64,000 bases of DNA from Jeotgalicoccus meleagridis (GTDB taxonomy: Bacteria > Bacillota > Bacilli > Staphylococcales > Salinicoccaceae), in the NCBI RefSeq assembly GCF_903994045.1, contig NZ_CAJEWD010000004.1, forward strand, positions 1 to 64,000. The letters are read 5' to 3'. Made by a program: the position numbers and the translations under genes. Below are positions 54,440 to 63,115 of this stretch, one piece after another (positions within the stretch are counted from its first letter, which is position 1; each line of letters starts with the position of its first letter). The notes under the pieces were generated by a model. The model made no database searches. It was not told the DNA's origin and worked only from the letters and a program-made list of their open reading frames with translations.

Positions 54440-55160
54440 ATATTGCTACTCGTTCGTCTTGACGCACCAAGCTTATTTCACGTGAAAAAATATTAGATAA
54501 CATCTCTGAAGTTACATCATGATTAGGTACTTTGGCATTGACCACAGTGCCTTTTTTTATTGTCGTTACAGTATCAGCATAGGTCATTGCTAAACTTAAA
54601 TCATGCATAGCAAGAATTACTATCTTAGTGTTACTTAATTTTTTTAATCTCGATAAAATTAAGTGCTGATAATTTACATCTAGACCTTGTTCTATCTCAT
54701 CCATCATAATGACTGGCTTATCTTCCATTTCTATTTGTGCTGCTAGAGCACGTTTAAATTCACCACCACTCAAGGTGTCGACAGAACGATCCTTATCTTG
54801 TTCAAGTTTATAGTGCTTAAGATATTCATCAATGTCTATCTTATAGTGCTGCCTATTTGTAGTTAAATTGATAAACTCATGGACAGAGATCTGAAAACTT
54901 GGATTATGTTGAGGTAAATAGCTAATGATTTCTTCGGTAGAGTCTAGTTTCTGACCTTTAAAATAAAGTTCTCTATCTTTAATCGAATGACTATCATAGC
55001 CTGTTAGGCCTGTTAAAATTGAACTTTTCCCACTGCCATTCGCTCCTAATAATATATGTAGTCCTCTAGAGTACTGTACATTCTCTACCTCAACATCAAA
55101 AGAAGCTCTTTTTATCTTTAGATGTTTAATCGTTAACTCATCACTCGCTAACGGCTTCAT
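54432..55160 (-). CDS. Orphan ABC ATP-binding protein
   Basis: 242 aa, with Walker A LGANGSGKSSI, Q loop SYLPQHNPSF, signature LSGGEFKRALAAQ, Walker B PVIMMDEIEQGLD and His switch AMHDLSL. Closest in style to iron-siderophore/cobalamin import ATPases. ATG at 55160, 6 nt after GGAGG, overlaps the AhpD-like gene by 20 bp; that gene is the only partner and no permease lies nearby. Walker B ends MMDEIEQGLD instead of LLDEPT. Confidence 0.82.
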   Translation of the reverse strand: MKPLASDELTIKHLKIKRASFDVEVENVQYSRGLHILLGANGSGKSSILTGLTGYDSHSIKDRELYFKGQKLDSTEEIISYLPQHNPSFQISVHEFINLTTNRQHYKIDIDEYLKHYKLEQDKDRSVDTLSGGEFKRALAAQIEMEDKPVIMMDEIEQGLDVNYQHLILSRLKKLSNTKIVILAMHDLSLAMTYADTVTTIKKGTVVNAKVPNHDVTSEMLSNIFSREISLVRQDERVAIFT

Positions 55161-55482
55161 CATATGCCTCCAAAGCCTTTCCTCCATAAACACTAGCAGG
55201 ACCGCCACCCATAACGATTGAGACAACGACAATATCTGATATTTCCTCTCTTGAAGCACCGAGCTTAACTAATTTATTAACGTGATTACCAATACAGCCT
55301 TCACACTTATCTGCGATAGCATAAGTCAATGCAACGAATTCCTTCGTTTTTTCATCTAAAGCATTTGCTTTATAGCCTTCTTTTTGAAGCTTCTTAAAAG
55401 CAGACATAAAATCTTTTTGAGTCTCTTGAATTCTTCCTGTATTTTTTTGTGCTCTTTGATTTATTTCTTTAAAATTACCCAT
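55141..55482 (-). CDS. AhpD-like carboxymuconolactone decarboxylase family protein
   Basis: 113 aa, all helical. The redox motif is ADKCEGCIGNHVNKLVKLGAS (CxxC plus His), as in AhpD-type peroxidase partners. Followed by EEISDIVVVSIVMGGGPAS. Probably a thiol peroxidase or related reductase; substrate unknown. Translationally coupled to the ABC ATPase. Confidence 0.87.
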   Translation of the reverse strand: MGNFKEINQRAQKNTGRIQETQKDFMSAFKKLQKEGYKANALDEKTKEFVALTYAIADKCEGCIGNHVNKLVKLGASREEISDIVVVSIVMGGGPASVYGGKALEAYDEAVSE

Positions 55483-55496
55483 AATTACCCTCCTAA

Positions 55497-55534
55497 AATT
55501 AAAAAGAAAGAGAATCGTTGATCAACGATTCTCC
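55497..55534 (-). terminator. Terminator after the 69-aa membrane protein
   Basis: On the minus strand the palindrome GAGAATCGTTGATCAACGATTCTC is followed by TTTCTTTTT; it includes the stop codon. Confidence 0.85.
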
Positions 55535-55731
55535 TCTTGGTTTTTCAATGTTCTCTTTCTGTATGCTAAGAGTGCAAACACGTAAGAGATAAAAATAATC
55601 ACCATGAAAATTGCAATCATTGTCAATGATAGTGGTGAAATTTCAGTATAAGTTGCCATTGTCGAAAATATAATACCAGCCGTAAATAAAGTCAGTGCAA
55701 ATGCATAAATAAACACATGATTCTTTTTCAT
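55522..55731 (-). CDS. Small two-helix membrane protein
   Basis: 69 aa: helices at about 6-27 and 34-58, then a basic tail (YRKRTLKNQEENR). No family recognised. It has its own terminator. The preceding bases contain AGGTGATTGAATG, a plausible ribosome binding site. Confidence 0.65.
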   Translation of the reverse strand: MKKNHVFIYAFALTLFTAGIIFSTMATYTEISPLSLTMIAIFMVIIFISYVFALLAYRKRTLKNQEENR

Positions 55732-55795
55732 TCAATCACCTATTTCATTTATTTTCTACTTAGACTTATCATATCACGGCTAATAAATGTATAGT

Positions 55796-56305
55796 TTATT
55801 TTTCCAAAAAGTTCGACATATAGACTAAATCTGTATAGCCCTCTTTTAATTTCACTTGATTCTTCAGAGTACCTTCTTCTACAAAACCAAGTTTTTTGTA
55901 GAGTTTAATTGCTGCTGGATTGTTGCTAAATACTGTTAGGATGACCTTTTCAATGATGTCGTTTTTCTTAGCAAAATCTAAAGCTGCTTCAATCATTTTA
56001 GTTCCTGTCCCTGCCCCAGTAAAATCTTTTTGTAAACTGATACCGAACTGTGCAATATGTTCCATCTTCTTACGCTTATCTTGGCGCATGTTCAACATAC
56101 CAATCACTCTATCGCCATCAAGCGCAACAATACCGAAATCATTCTCATCCAAAGATTTAATCGTTTCTTCTTCTTCACTAATTGTGATTGGTCGATTTTC
56201 AATCGCAGTTGCTAAAGTATCTGGGTTTTCATCTGTCACAATTTGTTTATGTTCAATAATACTTTTAGCATCAGATACTCTCATCTCACGTATTTCATAT
56301 GTCAT
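55796..56305 (-). CDS. GNAT-family N-acetyltransferase
   Basis: 169 aa, single GNAT domain with GIVALDGDRVIGMLNMRQ, QFGISLQKDFTGAGTGTKMIEAAL (acetyl-CoA loop) and VFSNNPAAIKLYKKLGFVEEG. Looks like RimJ/RimL- or phosphinothricin-type acetyltransferases; substrate unknown. Single gene. Confidence 0.88.
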   Translation of the reverse strand: MTYEIREMRVSDAKSIIEHKQIVTDENPDTLATAIENRPITISEEEETIKSLDENDFGIVALDGDRVIGMLNMRQDKRKKMEHIAQFGISLQKDFTGAGTGTKMIEAALDFAKKNDIIEKVILTVFSNNPAAIKLYKKLGFVEEGTLKNQVKLKEGYTDLVYMSNFLEK

Positions 56306-56384
56306 TTGTTTGTTTCCTTTCTTTTTTGAGTTTATCTATACCTCTACTATAGTACATGGCTTCAAAAAAATTAAAGTTTGTGTT

Positions 56385-56915
56385 TCATCGGATAAAAAGC
56401 GCACCGTAAATTAAACCGAATAGGATCACAAATGCAGGATGTAATTTAATAATTTGCAGTAGGATAAAAGACGCCACAATTAAAAATGCAGTGTGATAAT
56501 AACCGGATACCTCAATAGAGTTAGTCAAAAAATCCACTACAATCATCGCCATTAAAATTGCGATGACTGGTCTGATTAAGCTCGTCAAAGTTTTGAATTT
56601 ATTTGTTCCTTTGAGTTTATATAGTAGACTCGCAAGTACAACCATTACTAAAAGCGATGGAAGTACACTTGCTGCCACTGCGACGACACTGCCTAATACT
56701 CCAGCTGTTTCATAACCGATATAAGCACCCATCTTAGTCAATATTGGTCCAGGTAAGGCGTTACCTAGGGCTAAGGTTTCTGCAAATTCTCCAGTTGTCA
56801 TCCAACCATATGTATCCACTACTTCTCTTTCAACTAAAGGGATAGAAGCGGGTCCACCCCCATAACCTAAAATTCCAGGTATTAAAAAAGCAAGAAATAT
56901 TTCAAAATATATCAT
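56385..56915 (-). CDS. Chromate transporter, half-size (second of pair)
   Basis: 176 aa, CHR domain with GYGGGPASIPLVEREVVDTYGWMT, ETLALGNALPGPILTKMGAYIGY. About six membrane helices. Overlaps its partner by 4 bp (ATGA). Short-chain CHR proteins work as pairs that match the two halves of ChrA. Confidence 0.88.
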   Translation of the reverse strand: MIYFEIFLAFLIPGILGYGGGPASIPLVEREVVDTYGWMTTGEFAETLALGNALPGPILTKMGAYIGYETAGVLGSVVAVAASVLPSLLVMVVLASLLYKLKGTNKFKTLTSLIRPVIAILMAMIVVDFLTNSIEVSGYYHTAFLIVASFILLQIIKLHPAFVILFGLIYGALFIR

Positions 56916-57457
56916 GATGTCTCCTCCTTTTTATCCTTCTGTAAAAGGCTGAGTACAATGATGATTATAATTACGATAGCCGGATGAATATTCAAGAACT
57001 CTAAAATAAATAACATACCTAAAGTAAAAGGAATTAAAAACTTCCATGTCATAGCTGATTTTGCAGTCTGTAAAAATTCAAAAGTGAGGACTGCTAGCAT
57101 CACCAATACTACTGGTACAACTCCAGCACTCATGCCCTGAACCCAGTCCAAATCCTTAAAACCTGTAAATAAGGCTAAGAGAACAGTCATTAAGACTGCT
57201 GTTGGCAAAATCATTGCAACTAGGGAGTTAATTACACCTAACCATCCTTTTAATTGGTAGGTGATATAGCCTGCTACCTTGGTAATAATCGGTCCTGGTA
57301 AAACATTAGCTATTGCTAAAACGTCTTGAAACTCTTCATTTGTCATCCATTTATACTTATCAACAACTTCCAATTTCACCAAGGGAATAGAAGAAGGTCC
57401 CCCACCAAAACCGAGTAAGCCAATTCTTAAAAAAGCCTTAAAGATTTGCCAATGCAT
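56912..57457 (-). CDS. Chromate transporter, half-size (first of pair)
   Basis: 181 aa, CHR domain with GLLGFGGGPSSIPLVKLEVVDKYKWMT and VLAIANVLPGPIITKVAGYI. ATG at 57457 has GGGGGAG upstream; a longer frame would run into the SEC-C gene. Chromate or a related anion is the named substrate of the family, not proven here. Confidence 0.88.
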   Translation of the reverse strand: MHWQIFKAFLRIGLLGFGGGPSSIPLVKLEVVDKYKWMTNEEFQDVLAIANVLPGPIITKVAGYITYQLKGWLGVINSLVAMILPTAVLMTVLLALFTGFKDLDWVQGMSAGVVPVVLVMLAVLTFEFLQTAKSAMTWKFLIPFTLGMLFILEFLNIHPAIVIIIIIVLSLLQKDKKEETS

Positions 57458-57473
57458 AATGCTCCCCCTATGT

Positions 57474-57500
57474 AAAAAGCGCCAGTACTGGCGCTTTTTA
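57474..57500 (-). terminator. Terminator after the SEC-C gene
   Basis: AAAAAGCGCCAG/CTGGCGCTTTTT, a perfect palindromic stem ending in T on the minus strand, between the SEC-C gene and the chromate transporter pair. Confidence 0.88.
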
Positions 57501-58535
57501 GACTGCTTTACCGCAGCATTTCTTATATTTCTTTCCGCTGCCACAAGGACACGGATCATTTCGACCAACTTTAAATTCTTTAACAACAGTCTTTTGACCT
57601 AGCTCACTTTGAGATTTACCACGGTACTGAAAGTATCTTGTGTGTTTAATAATTTCACTAACGAGAGTAAAAAAGTCATTTTCTTCTTCAGCTGAAAATT
57701 CATAACCCAGCCTGTTGATTTCATCAACTATATCCTGTCGTTTTTGTCCGCTGATCATCATACGCAGTAGTTGAATATATAAACTATCTGAAGAGACAAC
57801 ACTCTTATTTAAATGCTCACTTACCCAATTTTTTAATTCTTTATGATAGCTTGATTCATCAATGTAATTTGGATCTGAGAATTTGATGAATTTAGCAAAC
57901 TCAGGTTCATAATAATTATACTTTTGTTGATGTTGACGAATAATTTGGTATTGCTCTTCTGTCATGTCATCGATAATTAATTCTTTATTTTTTTCATTTA
58001 TAGTGATGACATAAGGTGATTCATTTATTAAATCAACAATACTCTCAATACTTACTTCCATGCCATAATATTTCTTAAATAGTTTAGTAAGTTGTTTGAA
58101 TTCTACGACCCCGTAAAGATGTAAAGCTGCTCTTATTAAGTTTAGTTGTCTTTGTATGGTCAATCTTTTTTCTCGATTTTTCTCAGTATCAACCTTTTTA
58201 AAAAGTGGTAAGACTTCTTCTATAATAAAGAAATTATCCGCTTCAGTTAACTCTTCATAAGCAAGTCCCATTATATATAGGCCGTAAATATCATTGAGAT
58301 TAAGGTTTTTAGACTTTTCTTTATCCTTAGACGCTTGACTCCAAGTCTCAAGAGCATTGTCATCACTGTATAAATAGGTATATTCCAAAACATAGTCAGA
58401 GTCTAGCCGACTAGAAATACCTTCGATTAGTTGTTCTTTGTCTAATGCAGTTGGATTTTCTACACCCGTATTAACAGCCAGTTGATGTAGATCTTCTAAA
58501 TCATATTTTTCTAAATAGACGTTAGTATTTGTCAT
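57498..58535 (-). CDS. SEC-C motif protein with Rho_N/SAP-like N-terminus
   Basis: 345 aa. The C-terminus is a zinc-binding SEC-C motif ([22 protein letters not shown]), as on SecA. The first 40 residues ([29 protein letters not shown]) resemble Rho_N/SAP nucleic-acid-binding helices. The middle is helical and charged with no recognised domain. Function unknown. Confidence 0.75.
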   Translation of the reverse strand: MTNTNVYLEKYDLEDLHQLAVNTGVENPTALDKEQLIEGISSRLDSDYVLEYTYLYSDDNALETWSQASKDKEKSKNLNLNDIYGLYIMGLAYEELTEADNFFIIEEVLPLFKKVDTEKNREKRLTIQRQLNLIRAALHLYGVVEFKQLTKLFKKYYGMEVSIESIVDLINESPYVITINEKNKELIIDDMTEEQYQIIRQHQQKYNYYEPEFAKFIKFSDPNYIDESSYHKELKNWVSEHLNKSVVSSDSLYIQLLRMMISGQKRQDIVDEINRLGYEFSAEEENDFFTLVSEIIKHTRYFQYRGKSQSELGQKTVVKEFKVGRNDPCPCGSGKKYKKCCGKAV

Positions 58536-58644
58536 CTTATACGTCTCCTTTATATTCCCTTAAGATAATGGTATTTTATCACACAAGTGAAAATATGATA
58601 AAATTAAAAAGATTATATTACTTAGAATAGGGGTTTGACAAACG

Positions 58645-59496
58645 ATGAAAGCACTTGCTCTCGATCTAGATGGCACAGTTCTCAACCATGCTGGTGAGTT
58701 TCCACCTCAATTAGTCACAACTTTACAACAGCTCCACGACACAGGGATAAAAATCATAATCGCAACCGGTCGTTCCAAACAAATGATTCATCAAAAAGTA
58801 CCTGCGGAAGTTCCTATAGACGGTTATGTTGCTGCAAGTGGTATGACAGTATATTCAAAAGATGCTCTTTTATCTAGCACAGCTTTTTCTAAAGAACAAA
58901 TTCATTTTGTACTCGATCAAGTTCGTCAGCATAAAATTTATTACGAAATCACTACGGCGAATCAAGGTGGTCCTTATACTTATAAAAAAGACATGGAATA
59001 TTCCATGGAGGATTTGACCGCTACAGCAGATCCAACTGTCCTAGATTATGAACAAATAGGAACAGAACGCACTTTGAAAAGCGATTTTCAATGGATTGAT
59101 GAAGATGATATTAGCCTTGATGATATTATCAAGTTTTACTTTTTCTCAAACAATAAAGAAAAGATGGATAATTGGCATCAATATTTAATCAAACACTTTA
59201 CAACATCAAAAGGCTTTCAAGTCTATCAAACTTCTAATCACAATTCAGAAATTATGGTGTACGGTACAAATAAAGCGACGGGTTTAGAAATACTCACTAA
59301 AGAGATGAATATTTCTCTAGAAGATATTCATGCTTTTGGCGATTCTATGAATGATATTTCTATGTTTGAAGTCGCCGGAAAATCCACTGCTCTAAAAAAT
59401 GGACACGACAGCATAAAAGCATTAGCTGATGATATCACAGAATTCACATGTGACGAGAATGGTCTACATCACTACTTACAAAAACATTATCTATAA
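58645..59496 (+). CDS. Cof-type HAD hydrolase
   Basis: 283 aa, HAD superfamily IIB phosphatase: motif I LALDLDGTVLNH, motif II IATGRSK, and motif IV HAFGDSMNDISMFEVAG, with a C2 cap between. Likely a sugar- or FMN-phosphate phosphatase; substrate unknown. AGGGG upstream at about 10 nt. Its end overlaps the convergent esterase by 6 bp. Confidence 0.9.
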   Translation: MKALALDLDGTVLNHAGEFPPQLVTTLQQLHDTGIKIIIATGRSKQMIHQKVPAEVPIDGYVAASGMTVYSKDALLSSTAFSKEQIHFVLDQVRQHKIYYEITTANQGGPYTYKKDMEYSMEDLTATADPTVLDYEQIGTERTLKSDFQWIDEDDISLDDIIKFYFFSNNKEKMDNWHQYLIKHFTTSKGFQVYQTSNHNSEIMVYGTNKATGLEILTKEMNISLEDIHAFGDSMNDISMFEVAGKSTALKNGHDSIKALADDITEFTCDENGLHHYLQKHYL

Positions 59497-60129
59497 GAGT
59501 TTGCCCTCATCTCTGAGGGCTTTTTTAATTGGCATAAACCAAACATGCCCTTCCATGAGTTCCATTGCCTCTATGTTATGTCCTCCATCAGTGAGTTTAA
59601 CAGTCACCTTAGCACCTTTATTTTCTAATTTTTGCTTTAAGCTATATGACTCCCCTGCTGTAGCCACTACGTCCTGGGCACCAGCGGTTAAAAGGATATC
59701 AGTGTCAAAAATCATATCAGTATTAACAGTCTCACTTCTATAGGCGCTGTGCATCAACATTGCACCTCTCACCCCTATAGGATAATTCAGTAAGAGATAG
59801 GCTGCCATATTCGCACCATTTGAATAACCAATTAAGACGGAGTTCTTTAGCTCAAAGTCATATTCTTTCTCTAAGTTTTGTAAGGTCTCAAAGATTTTAT
59901 CGCCTTCTTCTTTCAAACTTTCTTCATCAAACTCTTTTTCGGACAGCCTTTTGAAAAATCTACTTTGTCCATGTTCATCTATTTCACCGCGCAAGCTAAG
60001 TATGTTTGCTTCACTATCTACCATTGCTGCAACTTCTAAAAGATCTGTCTCTCTACCACCTGTCCCATGTAACAAGATGAGTGTTTCTGTTGCCTCTTCT
60101 TGCCTACTTTTAATAAATAAATGTTTCAT
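59491..60129 (-). CDS. MhqD-like carboxylesterase (alpha/beta hydrolase)
   Basis: 212 aa predicted esterase: LLHGTGGRETDLL, LRGEIDEHGQSRFFKRL, nucleophile Ser in LIGYSNGANMAAYL, Asp in TAGAQDVVA and His in TDGGHNIEAM. This matches the phospholipase/carboxylesterase MhqD that accompanies the ring-cleaving dioxygenase MhqE in mhqRED of S. aureus and mhqED of B. subtilis. Here the two are divergent and share 75 bp. AGGAGG precedes the start. Confidence 0.85.
   Translation of the reverse strand: MKHLFIKSRQEEATETLILLHGTGGRETDLLEVAAMVDSEANILSLRGEIDEHGQSRFFKRLSEKEFDEESLKEEGDKIFETLQNLEKEYDFELKNSVLIGYSNGANMAAYLLLNYPIGVRGAMLMHSAYRSETVNTDMIFDTDILLTAGAQDVVATAGESYSLKQKLENKGAKVTVKLTDGGHNIEAMELMEGHVWFMPIKKALRDEGKLL
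59503..59528 (+). terminator. Terminator of the HAD gene, inside the convergent gene
   Basis: GCCCTCATCTCTGAGGGC followed by six T on the plus strand. It lies within the 3' coding end of the esterase gene, so that end codes for protein and forms the terminator. Confidence 0.85.
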
Positions 60130-60204
60130 TACAAAGCCCTCCTAATAGAGATACGTATACTGATATTATATAATAAACTTAATGAGATTAAAGGAGGATG
60201 CATT

Positions 60205-61131
60205 ATGACTACATACGGCATTCATCACGTATCAGCTATTACTAAAGACATCATTGAAAACCACGACTTTTTCACAAAAATATTAGGGCATAGATTGGTT
60301 AAAAAAACTGTCAATCAAGACGATCCTTCTATGTATCATCTGTTTTATAGTGACTATAAAGGAAGTCCAGGCACAGATGTTACCTTTTTTGAAATTGGAT
60401 TAGCACCAAAATACACAGCAGGTACAAATTCGATATCAAGAACGATTTTAAGAGTCCCTTCTACTGAAGCAATCTCCTTCTTCCGTGAGCGTTTTAAAGA
60501 ATACGGTGTTTATCATGAAGGTGTGATTGAATACTTTGGTCACACATGTATGAAGTTCTCCGATAGTGAAGATCAAAGATTTGCACTCCTTGTCGATCCT
60601 GATTATCAAGATTCAGAACCTAACAAGCATGAAGGTATTCCCGAAGAATTTGCCATTACCGGTATTTACGGTGTTGAATTGACTGTCCAATATCTCAAAC
60701 CGATGGTCTTATTCCTACAAATGTTAGGTGGTACTTTTGACGGTGACATCGATACTGACACAGAAGCTAAAGTATTATTTGGAGACGATGTTGTATTTGT
60801 TGTTGAATCAAGGACAACAAATATTGAAAAACAAGGTTATGGTAGCGTTCATCACTTTTCATTAAGAGTAAAAGATGAAACAGCTTTAAAAAATATACTA
60901 GATAAAGTGAATGAAGAAAAATACCGTTCATCTGGTATCGTCGACAGACATTATTTTAAAGCTCTATATATCACTGCTCCAGGTAACATTACAGTTGAAG
61001 TGTCAACAGATGGTCCAGGTTTTACAGTGGATGAACCACTTGAAACCTTAGGAGAATCATTATCCCTACCTCCAAAACTTCAAGAAGAGAGAGACTTTAT
61101 TGAAATGCGCTTGCACCCTCTAAGTGACTAA
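60205..61131 (+). CDS. MhqE/MhqO-like ring-cleaving dioxygenase
   Basis: 308 aa with two vicinal-oxygen-chelate (glyoxalase-fold) halves. GIHHVSAITKD opens the first, YGVELTVQYL and GSVHHFSLRVKD lie in the second, and ITVEVSTDGPGF gives the metal-ligand Glu. The family cleaves hydroquinones and is induced by quinones in relatives. ATG at 60205 follows AAGGAGG. Divergent from the MhqD-like gene; no mhqR is present in the window. Confidence 0.88.
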   Translation: MTTYGIHHVSAITKDIIENHDFFTKILGHRLVKKTVNQDDPSMYHLFYSDYKGSPGTDVTFFEIGLAPKYTAGTNSISRTILRVPSTEAISFFRERFKEYGVYHEGVIEYFGHTCMKFSDSEDQRFALLVDPDYQDSEPNKHEGIPEEFAITGIYGVELTVQYLKPMVLFLQMLGGTFDGDIDTDTEAKVLFGDDVVFVVESRTTNIEKQGYGSVHHFSLRVKDETALKNILDKVNEEKYRSSGIVDRHYFKALYITAPGNITVEVSTDGPGFTVDEPLETLGESLSLPPKLQEERDFIEMRLHPLSD

Positions 61132-61159
61132 AAATTAAATAAAGTATTCTATGGATAAA

Positions 61160-61197
61160 ACAACACGCTAAATTCTTAATGAATTTAGCGTGTTTTG
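61160..61197. terminator. Bidirectional terminator, mhqE-like / lipoprotein
   Basis: AACACGCTAAATTC, loop TTAAT, GAATTTAGCGTGTT followed by TTGTCT, between two convergent genes. Confidence 0.85.
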
Positions 61198-61198
61198 T

Positions 61199-61999
61199 CT
61201 ATTGTGGTAGTTCGATTTCCTCTATTTCATTAAAGTTCGAAAATCTTGTTTGTCCTTCTATAGAAAAAGTACCTTCTGAATCTGTACCATTAACATCAAA
61301 AGTGATTTCTTCGATACGTTTTTCTTTATTATCGATGATGAATTTGACATTGGTCTCAACAGATTCTAGGGCAATTTGTCCAAAGTTAACTTGAATTAAG
61401 GCTTCTAAATTTCTATAAATGTCTAAGTTATCACCCTGATATTCATAAATTAACTTGTCATCCTTTTCATGTACTTCAAGACTTTCTGACATTGCTTGTA
61501 AGGCTGACACTGCTTGGTTATAAGTCACACTGTAAAGTAAATTAGCATCAACGGATTCAGAGACATTAATCCAATCCGTCCCGTTATAAAAGTAAGTTTG
61601 CCCATCTCTTGAAACAGTCCGTTCTTCTCCTCCACTTTTCAATCTTATTTGTGGTGGATCTCCATTGACAATGTCGACTTCTGCATCAAGATTTTCTTCA
61701 TTCAAATCATCTAGTGTTGCGGTTAAATTTAATTCAGCCTTGTAGCTCTTAACCTCATCTATTTTTGCTGTAATTGCTTGTAAATTCTTATCATCCGTTT
61801 TCTCAGTTGTTTCTGCTGTTTCTTCTTCATCCTTACTATCACTAGTCTCAGCCTTGTCTTCTTGTGGTTTCTCTAGAGCTGTCTCTTCAGAAGAATTTGT
61901 ATCTTCTACCGCTTCTTCTGTCTTTTTTGTGTTGTTCTGACAAGCCGCTAAGACACTAAATATAAAAATCAATAAGCCAACATATTTTAAATAATTCAT
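61199..61999 (-). CDS. Lipoprotein (LolA-like/DUF6612 type)
   Basis: 266 aa. Lipobox SVLAAC with Cys20, then a disordered acidic Thr/Glu/Lys/Ser-rich linker (about 21-72), then a beta-rich domain (KSYKAELNLTATLDDL, FYNGTDWINVS, EITFDVNGTDSEGTFSIEGQTRFSNFNEI) of the kind seen in extracellular lipoproteins related to LolA folds. Function unknown. Confidence 0.78.
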   Translation of the reverse strand: MNYLKYVGLLIFIFSVLAACQNNTKKTEEAVEDTNSSEETALEKPQEDKAETSDSKDEEETAETTEKTDDKNLQAITAKIDEVKSYKAELNLTATLDDLNEENLDAEVDIVNGDPPQIRLKSGGEERTVSRDGQTYFYNGTDWINVSESVDANLLYSVTYNQAVSALQAMSESLEVHEKDDKLIYEYQGDNLDIYRNLEALIQVNFGQIALESVETNVKFIIDNKEKRIEEITFDVNGTDSEGTFSIEGQTRFSNFNEIEEIELPQ

Positions 62000-62068
62000 G
62001 ACTCAGGCCCCTCGCACTAAAATCTTTCTAAATAGTAACATGTACTGTCTTTTATAGCTAAGAAAATG

Positions 62069-62992
62069 CTAGCTATCGGTAAGCTTAACAGTCTTCTTAG
62101 AACGTTTCGGTCGAGAGTTGTTGAAACGTAAAATAGTATAAATCACCAGTCCTAACCAAATTAAAGAATAAGAGATCTGATGGGTTGTGGTAAAGGCTTC
62201 TCCGTAGATGAATATACTAATTAAAAGCATAAGTGTTGGTCCGATATACTGTAGTAATCCAATGACAGACAGTGGAATATACACCGCTCCTATGGCAAAC
62301 ATTAACAGAGGAATAGCAGTGACTACACCAGTCCCTGTAGTATATAAAGTTTCCATGTTGAAGCCGAAATCTAAAGTATTCCCACCTGTGACATTAAGAT
62401 AGATAATATAGATTAAAGCAAGTGGTGCTAAGACTGCAGTTTCCACAGCTAAAGCATAGGTCGCATCAATATTAATCGTCTTCTTAATCAGTCCGTAAAC
62501 CCCAAAGGTAATAGCTAAGGTTAATGCTAGCCATGGAATACCACCAACCCCTAAGGACATGTATAGGACACCTAGAAAAACGATAAAAATTGCGAGCCAT
62601 TCCCCTTTTGAAAACTTCTCTTTTAATACGAAAAAAGCGAGTAAAATACTGACAAAGGGGTTAATGTAGTAGCCCAAACTTGCTTCTAAAATATATCCTT
62701 GATTGACTGCAAAAATATAGGTTAACCAGTTAGTAGAAATAATGATAGAAGCAAGGATAAGACTGATTGTTTTCTTCTTATTTGAAAATATGTAGGTCAG
62801 ATTCGTTTTTAAATACTGCCATCGACCAGTGACAGCTATGTATACAAGCATAAAGATAAAAGACCAAAAAATTCTGTGAGCGATGATTTCAAGAGATGAT
62901 ACCGATTCTATTTGTTTCCAGTATATCGGTAGTACTCCCCAAATCACATATGCACCCGCTGTAAGTAACATTCCTTTTGCAAAATTAGACAT
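62069..62992 (-). CDS. RarD-family EamA transporter
   Basis: 307 aa, ten membrane helices. MLLTAGAYVIWGVLPIYWKQIESVSSLEIIAHRIFWS is the RarD N-terminus; SIIISTNWLTYIFAVNQGYILEASLGYYINP and LQYIGPTLMLLISIFIYGE are also typical. Drug/metabolite transporter superfamily; substrate unknown. Confidence 0.9.
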   Translation of the reverse strand: MSNFAKGMLLTAGAYVIWGVLPIYWKQIESVSSLEIIAHRIFWSFIFMLVYIAVTGRWQYLKTNLTYIFSNKKKTISLILASIIISTNWLTYIFAVNQGYILEASLGYYINPFVSILLAFFVLKEKFSKGEWLAIFIVFLGVLYMSLGVGGIPWLALTLAITFGVYGLIKKTINIDATYALAVETAVLAPLALIYIIYLNVTGGNTLDFGFNMETLYTTGTGVVTAIPLLMFAIGAVYIPLSVIGLLQYIGPTLMLLISIFIYGEAFTTTHQISYSLIWLGLVIYTILRFNNSRPKRSKKTVKLTDS

Positions 62993-63078
62993 TCAGACAC
63001 CTGCATTCAATTGATATAAATTAATTTTACAATTGATAATAAATTATGCAAATATTAAAACTTATTACAAAAATAAAA

Positions 63079-63105
63079 GACCTTGGGATGTAATAATCCC
63101 AAGGC
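63079..63105 (-). terminator. Terminator after the terminal membrane protein gene
   Basis: On the minus strand CCTTGGGAT, loop TATTAC, ATCCCAAGG then TCTTTTATTTTT, between the membrane protein gene and rarD. Confidence 0.85.
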
Positions 63106-63115
63106 CTTACGCCAC

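Noticed and set aside
56385-57457. Frameshifted single chromate transporter
   Set aside because: Each half has its own start, ribosome binding site and complete CHR domain with a 4-bp ATGA overlap, so it is a normal short-chain pair and not a broken gene.
60130-60204. MhqR operator by direct match
   Set aside because: An ATACGTAT palindrome is present but I cannot match it reliably to the known MhqR box, so it is mentioned only as a candidate.
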